The notes under the pieces: generated by a model
The model's input: the letters and a program-made list of their open reading frames with translations, nothing else
What the model was told of the DNA's origin: nothing
Databases searched by the model: none
Translations under genes and position numbers: made by a program
Assembly (NCBI GenBank): GCA_965220985.1
Contig: OZ244854.1
Location: 1,612,001 to 1,676,000 of the forward strand
Length of the DNA stretch: 64,000 bases
Source of the DNA: JAPPHA01 sp965220985
Lineage (GTDB): Bacteria > Pseudomonadota > Alphaproteobacteria > Rhodobacterales > Rhodobacteraceae
Direction: 5' to 3'
In this document: one piece after another, positions 8,683-17,481 of the stretch
Layout of the letters: every line of letters begins with the position of its first letter
How positions within the stretch are numbered: the stretch's first letter is position 1

Positions 8683-9645
8683 TCAGCTGTTCAGCAATGC
8701 CTCGGTCGCATCCCAGATCGTCGCCGCAGCGTTGATACTCTCGAATTCCTCGAGTTGCGGAATTCCCGTCGGTGACGTGAGATTGATCTCCGTCAGCCAT
8801 CCGCCGATGATGTCGATGCCCACAAAGACCTGACCGTGTTCGCGGAGCATCGGGCCGATCGCCGCGCAGATTTCCCGGTCCCGATCATCGAGTTCCACCT
8901 TGGCCGCCATGCCGCCAACATGAAGGTTCGAGCGCGCCTCGCCTTGCGCCGGAATGCGGTTGATCGCGCCCGCAAGCTCGCCGCCGATGATGAAGACCCG
9001 CTTGTCGCCGTCGACGACCTGGGGGAGGTATTTCTGGATGATCAGAGGTTCGCGTGATGCCTCGAGGAACATTTCGCACAGTGAACTGAGATTCGGATCT
9101 TGCGGGGTCAGGTGAAAAACCCCGGCGCCCCCGTTCCCGAACAGGGGCTTGACGACGATCTCGCGGTATTCGTCCCGAAAGGCGCGAATGCTCGCGACAT
9201 CGCGCGTGATCAAGGTCGGTGGCGTGAGTTCCGGAAATCGAAGAACCAGCAGTTTTTCGGGGAAATTCCGCACCCAACGCGGATCATTGACGACCAAGGT
9301 CCCCTCGGAGACCAGTTCGAGAAGATGGGTCGTTGTCACATATGACATGTCGAACGGTGGGTCCTGGCGCAGCCAGACGACGTCCATCGATGCGAGATCG
9401 ATCATCTGGGCCGGCTCGGCAGTGAAGCGGTCATCGCTCTCCCGGTCGACGGTGACGAAATTGCCGACCGCCTCCACCCGACCGTTTCGGTATTGCAACT
9501 GTTCGGGCAGGTAATGAAAAACCCTGTGCCCTCTGTCCCTTGCTTCCTCCATCAAGCGAAACGTCGTGTCGCCGGTGAGGTCCATCGACTCGATCGGGTC
9601 GGCCTGGAAGGCAACATCAAGCGCACCCTGCCTGGTCTGCTTCAT
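8683..9645 (-). CDS. gshB: Glutathione synthetase
   Basis: This 320-residue ATP-grasp enzyme joins gamma-glutamylcysteine and glycine to give glutathione. Readable family signatures include MDLTGDTTFRLMEEARDRGH, WLRQDPPFDMSYVT, the ATP-grasp segment IVVKPLFGNGGAGVF, DGDKRVFIIGGE, and the metal/substrate stretch GIDIIGGWLTEINLTSPTG. The ATG at 9645 has a GGTGAAG purine tract upstream. It is convergent with the cobC-like gene and separated by 132 bases from the upstream GH2 gene. A LacI-type palindrome lies about 85 bases before its start (separate entry). No truncation is seen. Confidence 0.96.
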   Translation of the reverse strand: MKQTRQGALDVAFQADPIESMDLTGDTTFRLMEEARDRGHRVFHYLPEQLQYRNGRVEAVGNFVTVDRESDDRFTAEPAQMIDLASMDVVWLRQDPPFDMSYVTTTHLLELVSEGTLVVNDPRWVRNFPEKLLVLRFPELTPPTLITRDVASIRAFRDEYREIVVKPLFGNGGAGVFHLTPQDPNLSSLCEMFLEASREPLIIQKYLPQVVDGDKRVFIIGGELAGAINRIPAQGEARSNLHVGGMAAKVELDDRDREICAAIGPMLREHGQVFVGIDIIGGWLTEINLTSPTGIPQLEEFESINAAATIWDATEALLNS

Positions 9646-9730
9646 CGAACTTCACCCCACTTGCATGCTCGCCGCCCGAGACCGGAGCCAATGGGCGGAG
9701 CATTGGCCTCACGTGAGACATTCGACAATA

Positions 9731-9746
9731 TTGAAAACGCTTTCAA
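9731..9746 (-). promoter_or_regulatory. LacI-family-type operator palindrome upstream of gshB
   Basis: TTGAAAACGCTTTCAA is a 16-bp inverted repeat with 14 symmetric positions and a central CG, the pattern bound by LacI/GalR-family repressors (TGAAANCGNTTTCA-like). It lies after the GH2 stop and about 85 bases before gshB, both on the minus strand. No LacI-type regulator gene is present in the window. Confidence 0.45.
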
Positions 9747-9777
9747 CATTCGCGGATCCCCATCGTGGTGCGGGTGC

Positions 9778-12051
9778 TCATGCAACCCGAATTCGCACAT
9801 TGGCCGGTGCCAGCCCGAGCGTGCGGGCCTCGACCAGCACGGTCCCGGCATCGCCTATCGACTCCAGCCAGAATACAGCGGACCCGCCCCGGAACGGAAG
9901 ACATGCAGGTCCTATGAGGCGGGCAGGTCCGCTGACGTTCAGCGACAAGGGCTCGTTGAAATGAACGAGCAGGTTGTCGGCCTGGTCAACCACGTGCACG
10001 ACGACCCGCAACTGGTCTTTTTCTGACGCCAGCAAGTGATCGGAATCCGGTTTGATGTGCATGCGGGTCGGTTGCGGGTTGGCGACAAGATGGCAGCGGC
10101 AGACCTCCTGCCCGTCGAGCATCCCCCAGAGGAACAGATCGTACCAGGCCTTCCCCCAGCAATCGAGGTCGTCGGGTGGCAGCTGTCGGTGATCGATGAT
10201 CACGGGAGGGTGCGGCAGATTCGGAAACCTTGACCGATCGGGCAACGCCTCTCGAACTGGACCGTCATCGAGGCGGAACCTGATCGCGTCGCAATTGGTC
10301 AGGATGATCAACGGGAAGGAGCCGCCACCGCTACGCTCGCCACGCGCCCAGAAGGTGACCGGTTTCATGACGACCCCGTCCTCGGGTCGGCCTTGGCTGG
10401 CGTAGGCAAAGGCCGCAGGTTTCGGTTCGCGAAACATGTCGAGAACGCCGTGGTGACAGATCCTCTCTCCCGCCCCGAAGTCCTTGTGAGTGTTGTAATC
10501 CGCCATGCACCAGCCGATGCAGCCGCTGATGGACGAGGAACCGTGGGCGGCGTCGAGGACTTCGAGATGGCGAAGCACGTGTTCGATCTGCCTCTCTTCG
10601 GGGTCAGTCCGCTTGGTCGGAAACATGTGCCCGTTGCATTCGGTGACCAGGTACGGGACGTCCCGATCGAGGCCCGTCACCGCGCGTGGCGAAAGCAGTG
10701 CCCGACGCATGCGGTTGGTGCCGGACAACGGTGCGACCGGATCGCCCTCTGATCCGAGCACGAAGTCGTTCATCGTGTAGACGTCTTCGAGAAACTCGCT
10801 GCCCGCGAAATTCCTGATGCCACCGATCTGGCGCGAGGGGTCGAGGCTGCGCGCAAGACGGCTGGTCTGCTGGTAGAAGTCGTGATCATCGGGGGATTCA
10901 TTGATGCGAGTCCCCCACAGGATGATCGAGGGATGGTTCCAGTCGCGCTGGATCATCGCCCTGACATTGTCGAGCGATCGCGTTTTCCATTCCGCTCCCC
11001 CGATATGTTGCCAGCCCGGGATTTCCTCGATCACGAGCAGGCCAAGCCGGTCGCAATGGTCGAGAAACCACGGCGACTGGGGATAATGCGAGGTCCTCAC
11101 CACGTTGCATCTCAACTCGCGCTTGAGGATTTCCGCATCGCGCTCCTGTGCGCGACGACCGGCGGCGTAGCCGACGTAGGGCAGTGACTGGTGCCGGTTG
11201 AGCCCGACGAGCTTCACCGGCCGGCCATTGAGGAAGAACCCCTCCGGCGTGAACTCTGCTGTTCGAAACCCGAAACTGACGTCGACGTTATCGTGACTTC
11301 CCTTGCATTCGAGGCTGCAGGCCATCGAATAGAGAACGGGCGAGCGAATGTCCCAGCGTTGAATTGCGTTCGAGGGGACATTGCCGAACGACAGGGTGAC
11401 GAATCCGTCGGTCGAACTTGCCTCAGCCGAACACCGCGACACTTCTGTCCCGTCCGGGGCAAAAAGTGCCGCCGTCAGGACCATCGGTTCCTCTGTCTGC
11501 ATGCGGTTTCTGATGTCGCAGCGCACCGAGAGCGCGAATCCACCCTGATCGTCTTCGCGCGTGTCGACTCGGACTCGCTCGAACGAAACTGGTGCCGTCG
11601 ATTTCAGCCAGACGTCACGATAGATCCCCGCATAGGCGAGGTAGTCGATCTGGCCGCCAAAGGGAGGAATCTCGGGGTTCTCGGTTCCGTCGATCGTCAC
11701 GCACAGCAGGTTTTCGTCGCAACGAAGATGATCGGTGAGATCGACTTCGAACGGGGTGTAGCCGTTGGAATGGGTGTGGAGTTTTGCACCGTTCAGATGG
11801 ACAACGGCGTCGGCCATGGCCCCGTCGAAGATCAACGAAACTTGCTGTTCCTGAAACCCCGGATCCCAGCGAAGGGTCTTTTGGTACGTGAACGGTCGCT
11901 GAAAGCTGTGCTCGTCCAGGTAAGCGTACGGCAGGTCGACTGCGTTGTGCGGCAACGTCACCGTGTCGCCAGGCTTGATCCGCTCGAGCAGTGATCGATC
12001 ATGCCCTTCGTGGAACACCCACCCCAAATTGAACGGAACGACGCGGCGCAT
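9778..12051 (-). CDS. Glycoside hydrolase family 2 protein (beta-galactosidase/glucuronidase-like)
   Basis: This 757-residue retaining glycosidase has the GH2 domain order: an N-terminal sugar-binding jelly roll (VSLIFDGAMADAVVHLNGAK, YTPFEVDLTDHL), an immunoglobulin-like domain, and a TIM barrel. In the barrel, LVGLNRHQSLPYVG and VVRTSHYPQSPWFLDHCD are followed by the acid/base Glu in WGTRINESPDDHDF and the nucleophile Glu in YLVTECNGHMFPTK. C-terminal beta domains complete it. There is no signal peptide, so it is probably cytoplasmic. Start ATG 12051 is only 20 bases after the rsmD stop, so it looks cotranscribed with rsmD, which is odd for a carbohydrate enzyme and suggests recent insertion. 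The substrate cannot be told from sequence. Confidence 0.9.
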   Translation of the reverse strand: MRRVVPFNLGWVFHEGHDRSLLERIKPGDTVTLPHNAVDLPYAYLDEHSFQRPFTYQKTLRWDPGFQEQQVSLIFDGAMADAVVHLNGAKLHTHSNGYTPFEVDLTDHLRCDENLLCVTIDGTENPEIPPFGGQIDYLAYAGIYRDVWLKSTAPVSFERVRVDTREDDQGGFALSVRCDIRNRMQTEEPMVLTAALFAPDGTEVSRCSAEASSTDGFVTLSFGNVPSNAIQRWDIRSPVLYSMACSLECKGSHDNVDVSFGFRTAEFTPEGFFLNGRPVKLVGLNRHQSLPYVGYAAGRRAQERDAEILKRELRCNVVRTSHYPQSPWFLDHCDRLGLLVIEEIPGWQHIGGAEWKTRSLDNVRAMIQRDWNHPSIILWGTRINESPDDHDFYQQTSRLARSLDPSRQIGGIRNFAGSEFLEDVYTMNDFVLGSEGDPVAPLSGTNRMRRALLSPRAVTGLDRDVPYLVTECNGHMFPTKRTDPEERQIEHVLRHLEVLDAAHGSSSISGCIGWCMADYNTHKDFGAGERICHHGVLDMFREPKPAAFAYASQGRPEDGVVMKPVTFWARGERSGGGSFPLIILTNCDAIRFRLDDGPVREALPDRSRFPNLPHPPVIIDHRQLPPDDLDCWGKAWYDLFLWGMLDGQEVCRCHLVANPQPTRMHIKPDSDHLLASEKDQLRVVVHVVDQADNLLVHFNEPLSLNVSGPARLIGPACLPFRGGSAVFWLESIGDAGTVLVEARTLGLAPANVRIRVA

Positions 12052-12071
12052 GTCAGGACATCCTATCCATG

Positions 12072-12707
12072 TTACCGGCCGGCGATCGGGGTCGACGCGC
12101 TCGACTCTGTCGAGCTCTCGGGTTCCTCCGATCCTGGACCGTTCCAACGCAGCAGGTGGATGTGAGTGCCGCCGTATTTCCGAACGTCCATGAGTTCGAA
12201 TCCCGTCGGAGCATTCTGTCTCTCGGCCTCTTCCCAGACAATCACTGCCCCCTCGCTCAGCCACCCCATGCGGGTCGAGCGAGCGAGCATGCGTGCCCCG
12301 AGATCCTGCCGATAGGGCGGGTCGAGAAACACCAGATCGAACGGATGACCGGGGCAGGGGCCGGGCTTGAGCGCATTTGCCCGAAGGCAACGGGCCGTTT
12401 CTGACGCGCCAAGGCGTTCAATACTCTTCCGGATCACTGCACATGCCGCAGGGTCGTTGTCGATCAGGAGGACGGAATCCGCACCCCGGGACAAGGCCTC
12501 GAGTCCCAGTGCGCCCGACCCCGCAAAGGCGTCGAGAACGTGGCTCCCCAAAACACGGTCTCCGAGGCGGCTGTTTGTCAGCAGGTTGAAGACGTTCTCG
12601 CGGGTACGGTCGGTTGTTGGCCTGACATGGTTCGATCGCGATGCGGCGCTCCGGTCAGGTGGACTGGCGAGCTGCATCCCCCGAAAGCGCCCCCCGATGA
12701 TTCTCAC
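12072..12707 (-). CDS. rsmD: 16S rRNA (guanine(966)-N2)-methyltransferase
   Basis: This 211-residue SAM-dependent enzyme methylates N2 of G966 in 16S rRNA on the assembled 30S particle. It begins RIIGGRFRGMQL as in the family, has the basic RPTTDRTRENVFNLL segment, the SAM-binding DAFAGSGALGLEALSRGA loop, VLLIDND, and the catalytic FLDPPY motif. The start is GTG 12707, which overlaps the preceding oxidoreductase stop as GTGA, so the two are translationally coupled. This rules out the much longer frame that runs back through the oxidoreductase in another phase. The C-terminal tail (PGSEEPESSTESS) is an unstructured extension. Confidence 0.94.
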   Translation of the reverse strand: MRIIGGRFRGMQLASPPDRSAASRSNHVRPTTDRTRENVFNLLTNSRLGDRVLGSHVLDAFAGSGALGLEALSRGADSVLLIDNDPAACAVIRKSIERLGASETARCLRANALKPGPCPGHPFDLVFLDPPYRQDLGARMLARSTRMGWLSEGAVIVWEEAERQNAPTGFELMDVRKYGGTHIHLLRWNGPGSEEPESSTESSASTPIAGR

Positions 12708-13912
12708 CGTAGCAGTGCCTTGAGATTGCTTTCCGGGTCGGCAATGACGGCTCGGTCCGGTGTCTTGCCGGCCGCAATCAGTCGCCTGCCAACCATGTAT
12801 GCCATCGGATCGTTCATGGCGTCGACCGCCAACAGCCGGTCTTTGTCGAAGTACCAGATGGATGCGCGGGATCCCTCGACAACGGTTCTCTCGACGGTCG
12901 CAGTGTGACCGGTGTTCAATCCCGCGATCTGCAGCTTGAGGTCGAACTGATCGGACCAGAACCACGGCGTCGGATCGTAAGGGTTTTCTTGGCCGAGCAT
13001 GTTGAGCGCGACGGCTTCGGCCTGATCGATCGCGTTCTGGACGCTTTCCAGCCGGATGCGATTGCCGCGATACGGAAACGAGGCACAGTCTCCTGCGGCC
13101 CAGATGCCCGGGATTGACGTTCGACCAAGGCTGTCGGTGCTGATTCCGTTGTCGATCGCCACCCCAGCTGCGGCTGCGAGTTCGGTGTTCGGGTCGATGC
13201 CCACCCCGGCAATGACAAAGTCGACGTCCATGAGCGATCCGTCGGTGAATTCGGCCTGTTCGACTTTCTCGACGCCGATCAGTCGCTGCACGCCAACGTG
13301 TTCTCGAACATCGACTCCGTGGTCCTGATGAAGCTCGCGGATGAAATTCGCCGTTTGGGCCGCCGCGACCCGCTGCAGAATCCGTTCGGTGACTTCGACG
13401 ACCGTGACCTTGAGCCCGAGCTTGGAGGCGGCAGCGGCGGTCTCGAGGCCGATGTAACCGCCACCGACCACCAGCGCAGAGGCGCCGTTCGCGAACTTCG
13501 GCGCCATTGCATCGACGTCCGCCAGCGTCCGAATGCAATGCACCCCGTCCAGATGGCCTCCGATCGATGCGGGCAGTGTTCGTGGGGTTGCCCCGGTCGT
13601 GAGCGCCAACTGGTCGTAACCGATCTGCCCGGACTCGGTGTGGACCGTCCTGTTGTCTGGATCGATCCGTTGAACATGCGTGTCGGTCAGCAATTGGATG
13701 TCGTGTTCGGCGTAATATGCCTCGGGCCGCAGGAACAGACGATCGAGCGGAATCTCGCCGAGCAGATACCCCTTCGACAGTGGCGGCCGCTGGTATGGCG
13801 GTACCGGCTCTTCGCCGATCAGGGTGATGTGACCGTCGAACCCGGCCGTTCTGAGCCGCGCGACAAGTGCGGAACCGGCTTGCCCGGCGCCCACGACGAC
13901 GATCTGCTGCAT
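12704..13912 (-). CDS. FAD-dependent NAD(P)H:ferredoxin reductase-like oxidoreductase
   Basis: This 402-residue flavoprotein belongs to the family of rhodocoxin/putidaredoxin-type reductases, which pass electrons from NAD(P)H to a [2Fe-2S] ferredoxin. The FAD-binding IVVVGAGQAGSALVARLR starts at residue 3, and PPYQRPPLSKGYL follows. The NAD-binding ALVVGGGYIGLETAAAA lies in the middle, and IWAAGDCASF is the second FAD contact. The C-terminal domain (WFWSDQFDLKLQIAGL) is the typical reductase dimer domain. ATG 13912 is used because the Rossmann motif then begins at the normal distance. It is coupled to rsmD. The redox partner is not in the window. Confidence 0.9.
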   Translation of the reverse strand: MQQIVVVGAGQAGSALVARLRTAGFDGHITLIGEEPVPPYQRPPLSKGYLLGEIPLDRLFLRPEAYYAEHDIQLLTDTHVQRIDPDNRTVHTESGQIGYDQLALTTGATPRTLPASIGGHLDGVHCIRTLADVDAMAPKFANGASALVVGGGYIGLETAAAASKLGLKVTVVEVTERILQRVAAAQTANFIRELHQDHGVDVREHVGVQRLIGVEKVEQAEFTDGSLMDVDFVIAGVGIDPNTELAAAAGVAIDNGISTDSLGRTSIPGIWAAGDCASFPYRGNRIRLESVQNAIDQAEAVALNMLGQENPYDPTPWFWSDQFDLKLQIAGLNTGHTATVERTVVEGSRASIWYFDKDRLLAVDAMNDPMAYMVGRRLIAAGKTPDRAVIADPESNLKALLR

Positions 13913-14021
13913 GTCCGGCTCTCCACAGGTTGATTCCGAAGCCAACTGATGCCACGAATCCGATTCTGATTCATCCTCATTGTTGGGGATCGAATCCCCA
14001 GGAATGCAGAAGGATCAAGAC

Positions 14022-14525
14022 ATGACATCATCAGAAAACGCCAACATCCTCGACATCAACTTGCAGGCCATCGGCGACAGTGGCCCGCAGAAATTGCGGC
14101 TCGGGGATTTGATCGGCGGGAAGCGGGCGGTGATATTCACCGTGCCGGGCGCCTTTACGCCGACCTGTCACAATTCCCACATGCCAAGTTTCGTTCGCAA
14201 TGCGGATGCCATTCGCGCCAAAGGTGTCGACGAGATTCTCTGCGTGACGGTCAACGATCCGTTCGTCACCGATGCGTGGGCGAAAGCCACGGGTGCGGAT
14301 GCTGCAGGGATTCGCGTTCTTGCCGATCCGGGCGCCGAGTTGACGAGTGCCCTCGGGATCAAGTTCGATGCGCCCGATGCAGGTCTGTTCGCGCGCGCTC
14401 ATCGATGCCGCATGCTGGTCGAAGACGGAGAGGTTCAAAACCTCGTTCGCGAGGAAAACCCCGGTGTTTGCGAAATCTCGTCCGGCGAAGCCATGCTTGA
14501 TCAGTTGTCGACCTCGGCAAGCTGA
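14022..14525 (+). CDS. Peroxiredoxin (Prx5-type, thiol-specific)
   Basis: This 167-residue peroxiredoxin reduces hydrogen peroxide and organic hydroperoxides. The peroxidatic cysteine is Cys49 in VPGAFTPTCHNSHMP, with the conserved Thr and Pro around it. A second cysteine at 150 (ENPGVCEISSGE) is at the position of the resolving Cys in Prx5-like proteins. The family segments DEILCVTVNDPFVTDAW and RVLADPGAELTSALG are intact. The ATG at 14022 has AAGGA seven bases upstream and is preferred over the open frame that begins at 13980. The gene is convergent with the MscS gene and their 3' ends overlap by 25 bases. Confidence 0.94.
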   Translation: MTSSENANILDINLQAIGDSGPQKLRLGDLIGGKRAVIFTVPGAFTPTCHNSHMPSFVRNADAIRAKGVDEILCVTVNDPFVTDAWAKATGADAAGIRVLADPGAELTSALGIKFDAPDAGLFARAHRCRMLVEDGEVQNLVREENPGVCEISSGEAMLDQLSTSAS

Positions 14526-15304
14526 TTCGCTCGGTACAGCGTCATGGCGGGGAACGGAATCTGAATGCCGTTGCTTGCGAAGGCATCCTTGACCGTTCGT
14601 GTCAGATCGTGCCTGAGCGTCCAGAAATCCCCGCTGTCGCACCAGACGCGGACGACAAAGTCGATTGAACTCGAGTTCAGGGTGGCGACCTTGATGTAGG
14701 GTTCCGGATCCGAATGAACCCGATCGTCTGCGGCCATGATTTCGTGCAGGATGGTTTCGACCTTCTTGAGGTCGGAATCGTAATCGACACCGAAGGTCAA
14801 GCTGATCCGGCGGGTCGGATAGTAGCTGTGGTTGATGATCGACGATGCCCAAACCTCGCCGTTCGGGACAATGATCTGGGCATTGTCCGGAGTGGAAAGT
14901 TCAGTCGTGAACAGGGTGATTTCCTGAACGGTACCTCCCTTTCCGCCGATCTCGACATAATCTCCCACCTTGACCGGTCGAAAGATCACCAGCATCACGC
15001 CGGCGGCGAAATGCGCGAGCGTCCCTTGCAGTGCAAGACCGATGGCGAGGCCTGCAGCACCGAGCATCGCGATGAGCGATGTCGTCTCGATCCCGAAGCG
15101 GTTGAGGACAAACAGAAAGGCGAAAGTGAGGATCGCGTAACGCAGGATCTGGCCCAGAAACCCGAACAGCGTCGTGTCGATGTGATCGTATTTTTTGGCG
15201 TTCTCCACCAGGCGCGCCCGGACCCATCCACTGGCCACATAAGCCACCGACAGGATGACGATTGCGTAGAACAGATTGATCGCGATCTCGATGAAGTATG
15301 CCAT
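14501..15304 (-). CDS. Small-conductance mechanosensitive channel, MscS family
   Basis: This 267-residue membrane protein should open under membrane tension to release solutes on osmotic downshock. There are three predicted transmembrane segments: residues about 5-25, 50-70, and the pore helix with LIAMLGAAGLAIGLALQGTLAHFAAGVMLVIFRP. The pore is followed by the beta domain VGDYVEIGGKGGTVQEITLF and TPDNAQIIVPNGEVW, then the C-terminal mixed domain ending FPAMTLYRAN. Start ATG 15304 is preceded by AAGGAAGGA. Length matches E. coli MscS and the core glycine/alanine packing pattern is kept. Its last 25 bases overlap the peroxiredoxin gene tail to tail. Confidence 0.94.
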   Translation of the reverse strand: MAYFIEIAINLFYAIVILSVAYVASGWVRARLVENAKKYDHIDTTLFGFLGQILRYAILTFAFLFVLNRFGIETTSLIAMLGAAGLAIGLALQGTLAHFAAGVMLVIFRPVKVGDYVEIGGKGGTVQEITLFTTELSTPDNAQIIVPNGEVWASSIINHSYYPTRRISLTFGVDYDSDLKKVETILHEIMAADDRVHSDPEPYIKVATLNSSSIDFVVRVWCDSGDFWTLRHDLTRTVKDAFASNGIQIPFPAMTLYRANQLAEVDN

Positions 15305-15402
15305 GTCCGATCCTTCCTTGTATTCGTTTGCTCTCGACTCTTCAGTTCCAGTTGCTGCTGGCGTTGCCCGTCACGAGACAGATGTTCGACCGACTCGTTC
15401 GG

Positions 15403-15699
15403 TCACTCGGCAAGTGCATCCATTGTCTTGGCGAGCCTGATGTCGCGTTCCGACAGTCCGCCGCAGTCATGTGTCGACAAGGTGACCGCAACCCGGTTGT
15501 AGACGTTGGACCATTCGGGATGGTGGTTCATCTTTTCCGCGCGAATCGCGACTTTGGCCATCCAGCCAAAGGCGTCGACAAATGATCGGAACTTGAACGT
15601 CTTCTCGATCGCATCGCGTCCTGTGACGGTTGACCACCCCGACGGTGCGAGTTCCTTCAGGGCAATGTCTCGCTCTTCTTCCTGCAGCAAGCCTGCCAT
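15403..15699 (-). CDS. phhB: Pterin-4-alpha-carbinolamine dehydratase
   Basis: This 98-residue enzyme dehydrates 4a-hydroxytetrahydrobiopterin, recycling the pterin cofactor of aromatic amino acid hydroxylases. The signature is very clear: FVDAFGWMAKVAIRAEKMNHHPEW, then NVYNRVAVTLSTHDCGGLSERD, including the active-site His-His pair and the downstream His. Start ATG 15699 has GGGAG five bases upstream; the longer frame to 15726 lacks this. No phenylalanine hydroxylase gene is nearby, and in many alphaproteobacteria the gene stands alone. It may also serve as a DCoH-like accessory, which cannot be judged from sequence. Confidence 0.93.
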   Translation of the reverse strand: MAGLLQEEERDIALKELAPSGWSTVTGRDAIEKTFKFRSFVDAFGWMAKVAIRAEKMNHHPEWSNVYNRVAVTLSTHDCGGLSERDIRLAKTMDALAE

Positions 15700-15792
15700 G
15701 GGGTCTCCCTTCAAATCCTGCGCCATTGACGGTCAATGTGACCGGACCGAGTACCATGCCGGTCGGCAACATTGGCGGGACCAACGGTTTCG

Positions 15793-16560
15793 TTACTCCC
15801 GCAAGTGTTGCGCAAGGTAACCCTCGAACGTGATGTTCGAGGCATGCCGTCGCGCCACGACTTCTTCGCCTTTCGAGCGGACAGTCCAGCAAAGGATGTC
15901 GATCCCCCGGTTCCTGACCGTCTCGACGGTGTCTCTTACCAGATCTTGCCACTCGTGCGAAACGAATGATGCGCCCGTCTCCGGCAGGCTGGACATCGCC
16001 CTGAGCTTGCCGAGCCGGTCCGCTGGCACATCAGGCCATTCGCGAGCGGAAAAACTGCCCGTGACGAGGCCTCGCGGGACTCGCGGTGCAAGGACTGCGC
16101 ACCGTTTCACCGACTCGGGGTGAAACGACATCACCGCCACCGGGCCGTTGTAGGCCTCGAGTTCGCGACAGACCGCTGCTTCGAGCCGGCCGTCGGTGGA
16201 GGTGAGAGATTCGTCGGCGTTCTTGATCTCGATCAGGATCGGTACGCGTCCGCCGACGATTGCAAGGACATCCGAAAGGTGCGGGATAGTTTCCTTTGTG
16301 TTCAGCAGGCGCATGTCGGCAAGCGCGTTCGCGGGTGTTTCGCCGATTTGTCCGTCCTCGCCCGTCAGGCGCGCGAGTTCATGATCATGGAACACGAACG
16401 CCTCGTCGTCGCGGCTGAGCTGGACATCGATTTCGATCCCGTATTCGTGCGCGATGGCCGCAAGGACAGCCGCCCTCGAGTTCTCGGGGCAGTCACGACT
16501 GGCATCGTGCAGGCCCCGGTGGGCCAGCGGTTTCTCGATGAATGCCCGGGGAAGTTTCAT
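15793..16560 (-). CDS. Glycerophosphodiester phosphodiesterase family protein
   Basis: This 255-residue GDPD-type enzyme hydrolyses glycerophosphodiesters to glycerol-3-phosphate and an alcohol. The catalytic pattern is present: LAHRGLHD at residues 12-19, PENSRAA, the metal-binding YGIEIDVQLSRDD, VFHDHELARLTG with the second His, and ILIEIKN. There is no signal peptide, so it should act in the cytoplasm on imported diesters. ATG 16560 overlaps the RidA stop as TGATG, so the two are coupled. The glycerol-3-phosphate importer genes ugpBAEC are 21 kb away and could supply substrate. Confidence 0.92.
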   Translation of the reverse strand: MKLPRAFIEKPLAHRGLHDASRDCPENSRAAVLAAIAHEYGIEIDVQLSRDDEAFVFHDHELARLTGEDGQIGETPANALADMRLLNTKETIPHLSDVLAIVGGRVPILIEIKNADESLTSTDGRLEAAVCRELEAYNGPVAVMSFHPESVKRCAVLAPRVPRGLVTGSFSAREWPDVPADRLGKLRAMSSLPETGASFVSHEWQDLVRDTVETVRNRGIDILCWTVRSKGEEVVARRHASNITFEGYLAQHLRE

Positions 16561-17024
16561 CAACTGATCTGAAATATCCCGTCGATTTCGACAGCGACTC
16601 CAAGCGGCAACGAGCCGCAGCCGACTGCCGTTCGCGCGTGGCGTCCCCGATCCCCGAACACCTCGACGATCAGATCGGAGGCACCGTTGATCACGGCCGG
16701 CTGATCGGTGAAATCGGGCGTGCAGTTCACGAATCCGCCCAGCCGGATGACCCGGGCAAAACGGTCGAGATCACCCGAGCAGGCTGTCTTGAGCTGTGCG
16801 AGGAGGCTGATCGCGCAGGCACGCGCCGCGCGCTGACCGTCATCGACGCTCAAGTCCTCGCCGAGCTTGCCTCGGATCAGTCCGGATGCGTCAGCCGAAA
16901 CCTGACCGGAGATGAAAACCAGGTCACCGGAAATCACGAAGGGAATGTAATTTGCTGCCGGTGCAGGCGCTTCCGGGAGCTCGATTCCGAGTTCATTCAG
17001 TCGGTCGTCAATCGTGGCGTTCAT
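16560..17024 (-). CDS. RidA/YjgF/YER057c/UK114 family protein
   Basis: This 154-residue member of the RidA superfamily is of the longer YjgF-like type (Rid subgroup outside archetypal RidA). Recognisable segments are VISGDLVFISGQVS, a RAARACAISLLAQLK helix, VIRLGGFVNCTPDF and the C-terminal RTAVGCGSLPLGVAVEIDGIF. RidA proteins hydrolyse reactive enamine/imine intermediates; the RTAVG arginine is the substrate-binding residue in that class. ATG 17024 has AGGAG at a good distance. It is first in a two-gene operon with the phosphodiesterase. The reason for that pairing is unknown. Confidence 0.88.
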   Translation of the reverse strand: MNATIDDRLNELGIELPEAPAPAANYIPFVISGDLVFISGQVSADASGLIRGKLGEDLSVDDGQRAARACAISLLAQLKTACSGDLDRFARVIRLGGFVNCTPDFTDQPAVINGASDLIVEVFGDRGRHARTAVGCGSLPLGVAVEIDGIFQIS

Positions 17025-17481
17025 GTCGGTCTCCTGTACGCTTCGCTTTGATCCGATCGCGACAAGCGCGCCGTGCCTTGAGGCATGGACGGGTGCCGCG
17101 CCTGTCAATAGTCCCGCGCCATCGGTTCCACAAGAACCGCAGCCGACGTTCGGGTGCCGGTCTTTCGGCTCCGTCACACGATGACATGGTGCGACGTTCG
17201 AGGATGCATGGCCAGTGACGGCTCGGCGCTTGGCACGCATGCAGATCGGTCGACGACTCATGACGGGCATGCGTCACGGGATCGTGGGTGTGGCGAGAGC
17301 CTTCACTGTGGCGTCCAAAAGCGTCATCATGTAGAGGCGAATGTTGGCGGTGCCGACGCGGGATCAAGACCCAACAACTGGGTCGCATGCATGATCCGGG
17401 TACCTGTTCGGGGCTGATCGATATAGAGGGACTGGCCCTTGCAACCTGAAGCGGCCGTCGGCAGGATTGTTGGGCGCAAGA
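17025..17481. other. Intergenic stretch between divergent ridA-like and mlaA genes
   Basis: About 457 bases contain the two divergent promoters. No coding frame with a ribosome-binding site and no clear hairpin or repeat was recognised. Confidence 0.5.

Noticed and set aside
12072..13955. A 627-codon open frame on the minus strand covering rsmD and the upstream oxidoreductase region
   Set aside because: Only the last third is real (rsmD). The upstream part is the wrong phase of the FAD oxidoreductase gene, whose motifs are intact in its own frame. The GTGA junction at 12704-12707 gives the correct rsmD start.
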